A stretch of DNA of 5,745 bases from an uncultured Campylobacter sp. (GCF_938017615.1 NZ_CALIJA010000132.1:1-5745), one strand, 5' to 3'; shown: positions 1-5,425, counted from the stretch's first letter. Numbers and translations are program-made. Notes: generated from the letters alone by a model not told the origin.

Positions 1-2
1 TT

Positions 3-437
3 GAAATGGCAGGAACTGATGAATCTGTGGGAATTTACTTAAAAGGTTCAACAGGGACAAATGAAACAAGTGGGAAAATATCTGTTGGAGAAAATCAGTC
101 TATAGGTATTTATGGTATTGAAACTTCTGTATTGACAAACAAAGGAACAATTGAAACTGAAAAGGAAAAATCAGTTGGGATGCTTGGGAATGCGAGTACA
201 ATAGACAATGTTTCAGGTGGAACAATTGAAACAAAAGGTGAAAAATCAGCTGGAATTTATGGTACTAACGAATCAACAATTACAAACGAAGGTACAATAA
301 CTGCCAAGAAAACTGGATCAGCCGGAATTTATGCAGATGATAGTCAAGTTACAAACAAGACAAGCGGAATTATAGATACTGAAGAAGGAAAATCAGCCGG
401 AATTTATGCTATTTTTAAAAAGGCAAAAAATGGATAG
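3..437 (+). CDS. Interior fragment of a repetitive autotransporter/surface protein (Leptotrichia-like), open at 5' end, 3' end artificial
   Basis: The frame is open at the left edge of the window, so the ATG at 6 is probably internal rather than a start; no ribosome binding site can be seen. The product is a chain of 24-26-residue repeats, each opening with S-[V/I/A]-G-[I/M]-Y/L and continuing through a T-N-x-G-T-I-type stretch, rich in Gly, Thr, Ser, Asn and Lys with no Cys. Such repeats are known from the beta-helical passenger domains of very large outer-membrane autotransporters in Leptotrichia and relatives; that assignment rests on recognition of the pattern. No signal peptide, membrane segment or beta-barrel is present because both ends are missing. 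The last nine residues (AIFKKAKNG, from about 408) break the repeat and are encoded by the leader of nrdB, so the stop at 435-437 is not the native end. The base composition is lower in G+C than in every gene that follows. The host of this fragment is probably not the host of the rest. Confidence 0.7.
   Translation, partial: EMAGTDESVGIYLKGSTGTNETSGKISVGENQSIGIYGIETSVLTNKGTIETEKEKSVGMLGNASTIDNVSGGTIETKGEKSAGIYGTNESTITNEGTITAKKTGSAGIYADDSQVTNKTSGIIDTEEGKSAGIYAIFKKAKNG
24..410 (+). repeat. Degenerate 72-75-base tandem coding repeats (SxGIY units)
   Basis: Five full units begin at bases 24, 99, 171, 246 and 318, and a sixth starts at 393 and is cut after five codons. Unit lengths are 25, 24, 25, 24 and 25 codons. 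Opening motifs are SVGIY, SIGIY, SVGML, SAGIY, SAGIY and SAGIY. The units have diverged at the DNA level except at their starts: the 17 bases TCAGCCGGAATTTATGC are identical at 318-334 and 393-409. The regular spacing fits one turn or layer of a beta-helix, which is an inference. Confidence 0.75.
401..416. other. Probable chimeric junction between Leptotrichia-like and Campylobacter-like DNA
   Basis: Up to base 409 the sequence matches the preceding repeat unit base for base (17 bases from 393). From 410 the match stops and the sequence becomes a T-run and A-rich leader followed by AAGG and the nrdB start. The repeat protein therefore changes abruptly into the leader of a housekeeping gene of another phylum, and composition changes at the same place. 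No transposase, integrase, inverted repeat or tRNA is visible that would explain a natural insertion. The exact base cannot be fixed because a short shared stretch (AATTTATGCT or similar) could belong to either side. Confidence 0.65.
420..423 (+). promoter_or_regulatory. Ribosome binding site deciding the nrdB start
   Basis: AAGG lies six bases before the ATG at 430. An upstream in-frame ATG at 406 would add eight residues (MLFLKRQK) but has no binding site before it and lies on the suspected chimeric join, so 430 is the better start. Confidence 0.65.
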
Positions 438-1452
438 GAAAAAAATCTACAACCCCTTCTCTGACGAGACGCTTACCGATCGAAAGGTCTTCGGCGGCAA
501 TCCGCAGGGTATTTTAAATTTTACCAAGGCGAAATATCAATGGGCGCTGAAGCTTTGGGATCTGATGGAGGCTAACACCTGGTTTCCTAAAGAGGTCGAT
601 ACCACCGACGACGTACGCGATTATAACTTCAATCTTACAAGCGCCGAGAAGCGGATGTACGATCTCGTGTGGAGCCAGCTGATATCGATGGATAGCTTTC
701 AGACCAACAATCTCGCCGATAATATCAACCCCTACATCACGGCTCCGGAGATCAATGCCGTGCTCGCGCGCCAAGCCTACGAGGAGGCCAACCACAGCAA
801 ATCCTACGCCGTCATGGTCGAGGCGATCTGTGAAAACACCGATCTGATCTACGAGATGGAGAAGCACGACGATATGCTCCGCAGGAAAAACGACTACATC
901 TCAAGCGTCTATGAGGAGCTCGCGGGCGAGGTTAGCGATGATAAGCTGCTGCTGGCGATGGTGGCGAATCAAATTTTAGAGGGGATCTATTTTTATAGCG
1001 GCTTTACCTCGATCTATGCGCTCGCGCGCGCGGGCAAGATGCTAGGCAGCGCGCAGATGATCCGCTTCATACAGCGCGACGAGATCACGCATCTGCTGCT
1101 CTTTCAAAACATGATAAATTCCGTCCGCAAGGAGCGCGCCGATCTGTTTAACAAACGCAACGTGGATAAAATTTACGAGATGTTCGAAACGGCGGGGAGC
1201 TTAGAGATCGATTGGGGCAAATACATCACGGATAATCAAATCATGGGCTTTACGGACGACATCATCGAAGAATACATCCACTACCTAGTTGATCAGCGCC
1301 TACTCGCCATCGGGCTTGAGAAGCGATACGGCGCGAAACACCCGATAAAATGGGTCGATGATTTTTCTAAATTTAATGATCAAAAGAGCAATTTTTTCGA
1401 GAGCAAGGTCACGAACTACAGCAAAGGAAGTTTGAGTTTCGATGATTTTTAG
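430..1452 (+). CDS. nrdB: Ribonucleoside-diphosphate reductase class Ia, beta (R2) subunit
   Basis: R2 carries the diiron-tyrosyl radical that NrdA uses to reduce ribonucleoside diphosphates to deoxyribonucleotides in the cytoplasm. With the start at 430 the protein is 340 residues, a normal length for the family. All expected residues are visible: metal ligands D88, E119 and H122 (in YEEANHSKSY), E184 (in NQILEGIYF), E218 and H221 (in RDEITH), and the radical tyrosine Y126 four residues after H122, as in E. coli R2 (E115, H118, Y122). The C-terminus ends in SFDDF, the acidic/aromatic tail that R2 proteins use to dock on R1. The partner nrdA is not in the window. The gene is intact, but everything upstream of about 405-416 is probably foreign, so its native promoter is lost or only partly present (TATGCTAT near 405 could be a -10, uncertain). 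The next gene, pcm, follows after 147 bases on the same strand; nrdB and pcm also lie close together in C. jejuni as I recall. Confidence 0.96.
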   Translation: MDRKKIYNPFSDETLTDRKVFGGNPQGILNFTKAKYQWALKLWDLMEANTWFPKEVDTTDDVRDYNFNLTSAEKRMYDLVWSQLISMDSFQTNNLADNINPYITAPEINAVLARQAYEEANHSKSYAVMVEAICENTDLIYEMEKHDDMLRRKNDYISSVYEELAGEVSDDKLLLAMVANQILEGIYFYSGFTSIYALARAGKMLGSAQMIRFIQRDEITHLLLFQNMINSVRKERADLFNKRNVDKIYEMFETAGSLEIDWGKYITDNQIMGFTDDIIEEYIHYLVDQRLLAIGLEKRYGAKHPIKWVDDFSKFNDQKSNFFESKVTNYSKGSLSFDDF

Positions 1453-1599
1453 CGGATTTTGCGGTTTGAAATTTTGCTCTGCCGCATCGTGTCGCCGGCG
1501 CTTGGACGGCATTTTTAAAAATTTTATCGGTCCCGAATTTAATCAGAGCAAAAGCTTTCGCGGCTTTAAATTTAAGGTCTGGCCTGGCGGGAGCGCGTT

Positions 1600-2235
1600 A
1601 TGGTCTCGCTAGAGCGGCTTCGCTGCGAAAAGATGGCGAACGACATCGCCGAACAGGTTAGCTTAAATCCGGCACTTTTTGAGGCGTTTTGCAGCGTCGC
1701 TAGAAGCGAGTTCGCCCCGCTGGGCGCGCACGCTTTCAGCCTCAACGCACAGCCCATTTTGGCCAGCCAGTGGATTAGCTCGCCGCTGACGGTCGCGCGC
1801 ATGACGATGGCGCTAAGCGTGGATCCGAAGGTCGAGAAAATTTTAGAGATCGGCTGCGGCAGCGGCTATCAAGCGGCGATTTTAAGCAGGATGGTTCACC
1901 GCGTCTTTGCCGTCGAGCGCGTCGAGCGGCTGGTGGGCGAGGCGAAAAGGCACTTTGCAAATCTCGGGATTTCAAATATTAGCCTGCGCCACGACGACGG
2001 CAACGCGGGGTGGAAAAATTTCGCCCCTTTCGATAGGATCTTGCTCTCCGCGTGCGCCGAGCGGATCGACGAGCGACTGTTTGCGCAGCTGGCAATCGGC
2101 GGAATTTTGGTCGCTCCGATGAATAGAGGCGGCTCGCAAAAGATCGTTAGGTTTAGTAAAATTTCGCCAAGCGAGATCAAAGAAGAGGAGCTCGGCGCCT
2201 GCGAATTCGTCCCGTTGGTGCAGGGTCGCGGATAG
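1600..2235 (+). CDS. pcm: Protein-L-isoaspartate O-methyltransferase
   Basis: The enzyme methylates isoaspartyl residues in aged proteins with S-adenosylmethionine, starting their repair to aspartate. The protein has 211 residues, the usual size. Visible motifs are the family-specific ISSPLTVARMTMAL stretch (59-72), SAM-binding motif I EIGCGSGYQAA (83-93), the acidic end of the next strand AVER (104-107), the DDGNAGW loop (132-138), motif II APFDRILLSA (142-151), motif III GGILVAPM (167-174), and a C-terminal CEFVPLVQG segment typical of Pcm. ATG 1600 is chosen because the N-terminal ERxRCEKMA sequence is family-like and GGAG lies at 1589-1592; an in-frame stop at 1573-1575 rules out a longer form. 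It lies downstream of nrdB on the same strand with a 147-base gap and may be read from the same transcript. No promoter stands out before it. Confidence 0.93.
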   Translation: MVSLERLRCEKMANDIAEQVSLNPALFEAFCSVARSEFAPLGAHAFSLNAQPILASQWISSPLTVARMTMALSVDPKVEKILEIGCGSGYQAAILSRMVHRVFAVERVERLVGEAKRHFANLGISNISLRHDDGNAGWKNFAPFDRILLSACAERIDERLFAQLAIGGILVAPMNRGGSQKIVRFSKISPSEIKEEELGACEFVPLVQGRG

Positions 2236-2249
2236 ATCTAGCGCGCAGT

Positions 2250-2263
2250 AAATTTTAAAATTT
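2250..2263. repeat. AT palindrome AAATTTTAAAATTT after pcm
   Basis: A perfect 14-base palindrome lies 14 bases after the pcm stop. The same 14 bases form the core of the larger palindrome at 4219-4246, which lies 26 bases after the next gene on this strand. It could weakly end transcription, but it has no G+C stem and no T-run, so a terminator role is only a guess. Confidence 0.5.
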
Positions 2264-2354
2264 CCTATCGCCGCGGGCGCGTAAATTTAATAAAATTTGC
2301 TTTCGCACTCCGCCGCGATATCAGAGTTTTATTAATTATTTATTTAAATTCAAG

Positions 2355-2360
2355 TACAAT
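2355..2360 (+). promoter_or_regulatory. Candidate -10 box for the McrB-like gene
   Basis: TACAAT lies 29 bases before the ATG at 2390, preceded by an AT-rich run (about 2326-2350) of the kind that replaces a strong -35 in Campylobacter sigma-70 promoters. It is followed by AAGGA at 2379-2383, six bases before the start codon. The reading is from pattern only. Confidence 0.45.
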
Positions 2361-2389
2361 ACACAATCTTAATCTTTCAAGGATGAGTC

Positions 2390-4192
2390 ATGCAAGATTT
2401 TAGCAAGGAAAAGATAGAGTCGCTGGTCGCCAGCTGGAAAAATCACAACAAAAACCAATTCTGGCTTAAAAAACAAACCGCAATTTCAAAGTATTTAGGC
2501 GAGATAAAGCGCTGCCTCGCAAGCTTTGATGAGACCGAGAACGAGTTTTTGCAAACTCTGTATATAAATCTCAGCGACGGCAATCTTAGAAGTTGCAAAA
2601 TTTTATCTTTGGGCGAGAAGTTCGCGCACGCCGAGTATTTCTTTATGGATCAGTATTTTGATTCCAATATCAGCGCGTTTTATTACGATTTCGCTTTTAA
2701 AGACCGCATCGTCGGCAAAAAGGAGCTGTTTCCTAAAAATGCTGTAAAAAGCGTAGATAGCGTGCTTAGCGGCGAGGATAAAAACATCGTCTCGCTTTAT
2801 GTTTTTATCGAAAATATCGTCAAAAATTTCAATAGCTATTCGCAGGAGCGCACCGCGCGCGATATTTTTAAACAAAAGCTAGTCAATTTCTACGACGAGC
2901 TTTACAGGCTTCTTACGGCGGTGGATAGCGCTTTGGCGATCGATTTTTTCGACGTCGCGCTGCATAATCAACCCTTCGTGCTGATGGAATTTTTAAAATC
3001 CGCGATAAATGCCGATAATTTCTATCTGATCGATAGCTACCTAAGCGACGACGGGATGCTAAATCTAGGGCTTGCCGAGGGCGGCGATTTCGCGCAAATT
3101 TCGCGCGAGAAGCTCTATCTGCTAGCCAGCATATTTGCGCAGTGCAACGACGAGTTTCCGACGCTTGTTTATCGCGATGAAACCGCACAAATTTTATCCT
3201 TGCTATACGACGAAAAGGTTGAAATTTTTGAAGAATTTTACGAGGTGAGCTCGCGATTTATCGCGGAATTTACCCCGTATCCGCAGGACGTCGTGGGCGC
3301 GGCTAGGATCGTGTATTCGTCGCTATTTTTCGAATACGTAAAAAATTACAAAAGCGAAGAGGTTGCGAAAAATACGATATTTTACGGCGCGATCGGCACC
3401 GGCAAGACCCGCAGATTGCGATCTTTGATCACCGAAAAGAAGCTTGCGGCAAAAAATTTCCGCTACGTTTGCCTGCACGAAGGCTTTGAATACCGCGATT
3501 TTATCGACGGATTTTACGGCGAAAGCTTCATAGACGGCGAGTTTAAAGCGCTTTGCAAAGAGGCGCTAAACGATCCAAAGGGCGAGTATTATTTTCTGAT
3601 CGACAATGCAAGTGCCGCGAGCTTGGATAAAATTTTAGGCGAGGCTACGGTGCTTTTGGATCGCCGCTACGACGAGAATGACGAGCTTTCGCTGATCCGC
3701 ACGAAAAACTCTCACGTAATCGACGGCTTTGAAGAGGGCGAAAAAGCGCGCGCCAGCGTTCTTTTAAAGGATGGCCGCTCATATTTTGCGGTGCCTAAAA
3801 ATTTATATGTCCTATGCACTCTAAGTGAGCATAAATGCGTTTCGCCGTCGATTGCAAAGGCGTTTAGATGGATCAGATGCGAGTGCGATTACGGCGCGCT
3901 TGAGGATTATTTAAGAGATCGCGAGATCGTAAATGCAAGCGCGGTCGTTGCGGTTTGCAAGGCGCTGAATAAGTTTATCGCCGATGAGGCGGGCGGTCTC
4001 TGCGCGATCGGACACGGCGTATTTATGGGGCTAGCTCGCTATCAAAGTGGCGCGCAGATCATGCAAGAAGGGCTAAACGGCTTTTTTGCCGAAGTGCTTG
4101 AGCCGATCTTTAAGTGCGCGGCAAGCGGCGAAGATGTCGCTACGAGCCTTAGCGAGCACATCGCTGAAGCCAAGGACGTGTTTAAATTTTAG
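2390..4192 (+). CDS. McrB-like AAA+ NTPase with degenerate Walker B and signature motifs; orphan
   Basis: This is a 600-residue cytoplasmic protein of unknown role. Residues 1 to about 320 match no domain I recognise; they are mostly helical in character with many aromatic and charged residues. The C-terminal half resembles the NTPase domain of McrB, the GTPase of the McrBC modified-DNA restriction system. It has Walker A GAIGTGKT (333-340), a CLHEGFEYRDFIDGF segment (361-375) matching McrB's FHQSYSYEDFIEG-type stretch, a Walker B position FLIDNASAASLDKILGE (402-418) where McrB has IDEINRGNLSKIFGE, VPKNLYVLCTLSEHKCVS (468-485) where McrB has IPxNLYIIGTMNTADRS, and IGHGVFM (540-546), like the IGHSYF motif near the McrB C-terminus. 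The catalytic Glu of Walker B is Asn (N406), and the N-T-A-D-R signature is replaced by S-E-H-K. Nucleotide binding looks possible and hydrolysis doubtful. No mcrC or other nuclease lies in the window; the neighbours are pcm and, convergently, moaE. The start has AAGGA six bases upstream and a candidate -10 at 2355. The gene is intact, with base composition like its neighbours, so no sign of recent transfer. Confidence 0.8.
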   Translation: MQDFSKEKIESLVASWKNHNKNQFWLKKQTAISKYLGEIKRCLASFDETENEFLQTLYINLSDGNLRSCKILSLGEKFAHAEYFFMDQYFDSNISAFYYDFAFKDRIVGKKELFPKNAVKSVDSVLSGEDKNIVSLYVFIENIVKNFNSYSQERTARDIFKQKLVNFYDELYRLLTAVDSALAIDFFDVALHNQPFVLMEFLKSAINADNFYLIDSYLSDDGMLNLGLAEGGDFAQISREKLYLLASIFAQCNDEFPTLVYRDETAQILSLLYDEKVEIFEEFYEVSSRFIAEFTPYPQDVVGAARIVYSSLFFEYVKNYKSEEVAKNTIFYGAIGTGKTRRLRSLITEKKLAAKNFRYVCLHEGFEYRDFIDGFYGESFIDGEFKALCKEALNDPKGEYYFLIDNASAASLDKILGEATVLLDRRYDENDELSLIRTKNSHVIDGFEEGEKARASVLLKDGRSYFAVPKNLYVLCTLSEHKCVSPSIAKAFRWIRCECDYGALEDYLRDREIVNASAVVAVCKALNKFIADEAGGLCAIGHGVFMGLARYQSGAQIMQEGLNGFFAEVLEPIFKCAASGEDVATSLSEHIAEAKDVFKF

Positions 4193-4218
4193 CCGCCGTT
4201 TGGCAGAGAGGTTATATT

Positions 4219-4246
4219 TGCTATGAAATTTTAAAATTTCATAGCA
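4219..4246. repeat. Perfect 28-base palindrome (14-base arms, no spacer)
   Basis: The left arm TGCTATGAAATTTT (4219-4232) is followed directly by its exact reverse complement (4233-4246). As RNA it would fold as a 12-bp stem with a four-base TTAA loop. It begins 26 bases after the stop of the McrB-like gene. It may act as a transcript end or 3' stabiliser in both directions, but no T-run follows on either side. Its core AAATTTTAAAATTT (4226-4239) recurs at 2250-2263. Confidence 0.7.
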
Positions 4247-4464
4247 CTGCGTTTCATTTGTGCTTACGGATACGGCGCGCGAATTTGGGTTTAAATTTTG
4301 TTTTAATCCTGAAGTGTTTGCGACGTCGTGCTGCTGCTTTATTTATCAAATGCCGTAGCAATGCCGATCTATTAAATTGATATAAATTTAGACTTGAAAT
4401 TTTAATCCTCGCTCGACCATACTTATCGCGGCGCAGGGGCGGGATTAGAGTAAATTTTGAGCTT

Positions 4465-4491
4465 TAAATTTAGCCTCAGCCGCTAAATTTA
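4465..4491. repeat. Inverted repeat TAAATTTAGC / GCTAAATTTA with 7-base loop
   Basis: TAAATTTAGC at 4465-4474 pairs perfectly with GCTAAATTTA at 4482-4491 around the loop CTCAGCC. It could fold as a 10-bp hairpin at the 3' side of the moaD-moaE transcript, about 130 bases beyond the moaE stop. No clear T-run follows, so a terminator role is not established. Confidence 0.5.
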
Positions 4492-4546
4492 CACAAAATC
4501 TTTATTTTGAAATTCTGCAGTATTTTCTATACGGAATTTTGCTTAT

Positions 4547-4564
4547 CGGCGCAATCGCCGTTTT
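4547..4564 (+). terminator. Weak Rho-independent terminator candidate
   Basis: CGGCG (4547-4551), loop CAAT, then CGCCG (4556-4560) form a perfect five-bp G+C stem followed on the + strand by TTTT and then GATT. The orientation fits transcripts coming from the McrB-like gene, but the stem is short and lies about 355 bases after that stop. On the - strand the hairpin is followed by ATAAGC, which does not fit a terminator for moaE. Confidence 0.3.
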
Positions 4565-4624
4565 GATTAAATTTAATTGAATTGAAGCAAGCCTGTGGGG
4601 CTAAAACAGCGCGTGCTTTTAAAT

Positions 4625-5134
4625 TTAGCCCAAAAGCCCCGCGCCTTTTACTCTCTGCGAGCGATCTGCCGCGTAGATCCTCTTCCCGCCTACTACTTTG
4701 CCGCCCTCGATTTTGCCGCCCTTTACGTCGTATTTCCAGATCGGCGCGGCCGCCTTGAAATCCTCCACAAACTCGTTTATTAGCGCTAAAGCGACCTTGC
4801 GCTGCGGGCTTACGACGCCTGTGACGTAGGAGCTTTCGTGGATCGGCACATCCCCGTTTGCATGTGCAAAAAGCACGAATGCGCCCCGTGCTGCGGCCTT
4901 TTGCTGCCACGCTTCGAACCAAGTTCGCAAAATCGGCTCATAGATATCGAAGCTCAGCGCGCAGATGCCGCCCTCGTCGCGCACGATGCCTACGAAAGTA
5001 ATGAACGCGCCGCAATTTACGTCCTTAAATTTAGCGTACCAGCGCGATAAAATCACATCTACGTTCAAGCTGCCCTCATAAATTTCAGGCTCGATCCCGC
5101 TTAAAATTTCCGGATTAAATTTAGCCTCGCCCAT
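4625..5134 (-). CDS. moaE: Molybdopterin synthase catalytic (large) subunit
   Basis: MoaE with thiocarboxylated MoaD converts cyclic pyranopterin monophosphate to molybdopterin by adding two sulfurs. The protein has 169 residues, somewhat longer than the common 140-150. Family features are GAFITFVGIVRDEGG (42-56), SFDIYEP (61-67), HANGDVPIHESSYVTGVVSPQRKVA (91-115, beginning HANGD where many homologues have HRxG), and APIWKYD (130-136) whose lysine K134 matches the catalytic lysine. After this come three GGK-led pentapeptide units (139-151) and a conserved-looking RIYAADRS tail. ATG 5134 has TAGGAGG just upstream (spacing five bases), and lies 15 bases after the moaD stop, so the two are one operon and probably translated together. 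Bacterial molybdoenzymes such as formate dehydrogenase and nitrate reductase are the likely users in Campylobacter, which is inference. Confidence 0.94.
   Translation of the reverse strand: MGEAKFNPEILSGIEPEIYEGSLNVDVILSRWYAKFKDVNCGAFITFVGIVRDEGGICALSFDIYEPILRTWFEAWQQKAAARGAFVLFAHANGDVPIHESSYVTGVVSPQRKVALALINEFVEDFKAAAPIWKYDVKGGKIEGGKVVGGKRIYAADRSQRVKGAGLLG
4682..4720 (-). repeat. In-frame 15-base repeat encoding GGKIE-GGKVV-GGK in MoaE
   Basis: Three units at a 15-base period encode GGKIE, GGKVV and GGK (residues 139-151). On the + strand the 11 bases TTTGCCGCCCT are identical at 4697-4707 and 4712-4722. The repeat sits in the loop after the catalytic APIWK segment, which suggests a small slippage expansion in a tolerant loop. 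Confidence 0.6.
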
Positions 5135-5149
5135 CGCCGCCTCCTAAAC

Positions 5150-5371
5150 TTAGCCGCCGCAAACGGGAGGCAGAAGGCTCACGCGATCGCCGGATTTGAG
5201 CGCGAAATTCGCATCATAAACCATCCTATCATTTACCGCTACGGCGCAGTTTGCGAGCCACTCTCGCAAGCCTTCATCCTTTTGCAGCTCCGCTTTTACC
5301 TCTTGCAGGGAGTTTGCGTTTAGGCGCAGGGGCTCGCGCCCGATCGGCCCTAGAAATTCTACCTCTACCAT
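5150..5371 (-). CDS. moaD: Molybdopterin synthase sulfur-carrier (small) subunit
   Basis: MoaD is a ubiquitin-fold protein that carries sulfur as a C-terminal thiocarboxylate and inserts its tail into MoaE. The protein has 73 residues, slightly short for the family (about 80), and ends in LLPPVCGG, the diagnostic double glycine that is adenylated by MoeB-type enzymes. The LKSGDRVSLLPPVCGG block (58-73) is the usual last strand and tail. The start at 5371 is supported by AAGGA with a five-base spacer. It is the first gene of the moaD-moaE operon and is divergent from nspC. A cysteine just before the diglycine (C71) is a minor variation. MoeB is not in the window. Confidence 0.93.
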   Translation of the reverse strand: MVEVEFLGPIGREPLRLNANSLQEVKAELQKDEGLREWLANCAVAVNDRMVYDANFALKSGDRVSLLPPVCGG

Positions 5372-5397
5372 TTTTGTCCTTTTTTAAAGATTGGGCG

Positions 5398-5403
5398 ATT
5401 TTA
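5398..5403 (-). promoter_or_regulatory. Candidate -10 box for moaD-moaE
   Basis: Read on the - strand, TAAAAT (within TTAAAAT) lies 26 bases before the moaD start and 18 bases before its AAGGA site. Another AT-rich option, TATGAAT, is at about 5411-5417 on the same strand. The 87-base divergent gap leaves little room for anything else, and I see no molybdenum-cofactor riboswitch, which would not fit here. Confidence 0.35.
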
Positions 5404-5425
5404 ACTAAAAATTCATAAAATTTTA

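Larger units (their letters stand above)
4193..4624. other. 432-base convergent intergenic region without a gene
   Basis: This stretch lies between the 3' ends of the McrB-like gene and moaE. I found no open frame with a start, binding site and believable protein on either strand, and no tRNA or rRNA. It is dense in AAATTT and AAATTTT words and holds three self-complementary elements, listed separately: the 28-base palindrome at 4219-4246, a 10-bp hairpin at 4465-4491 and a small G+C hairpin at 4547-4560. It is long for a convergent gap in Campylobacter. It could be a decayed gene, a small RNA locus or just spacer. Confidence 0.7.

Noticed and set aside
24..410. CRISPR-like or minisatellite array reading of the 72-75-base repeats
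   Set aside because: The repeats are coding, diverged and in frame, with no constant repeat/variable spacer pattern; they are protein repeats.
514..867. 117-residue open frame on the - strand inside nrdB
   Set aside because: It lies wholly opposite nrdB, whose catalytic residues are all present; the frame is a by-product of codon use.
1572..2180. Several open frames on both strands overlapping pcm
   Set aside because: They are Ser/Arg-rich low-complexity translations opposite or out of phase with a gene carrying all Pcm motifs.
2603..3188. Two - strand frames inside the McrB-like gene
   Set aside because: Neither resembles a protein, and the + strand gene is continuous for 600 codons with a ribosome binding site and McrB motifs.
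4193..4624. tRNA or insertion-sequence remnant in the gap
   Set aside because: No cloverleaf with T-loop GGTTCRA-type sequence, no transposase remnant and no target-site duplication could be seen.
4527..4922. 131-residue - strand frame over the moaE end and the gap
   Set aside because: It is Arg/Gly/Lys-rich and out of phase with moaE; its start falls inside moaE and it has no recognisable motif.
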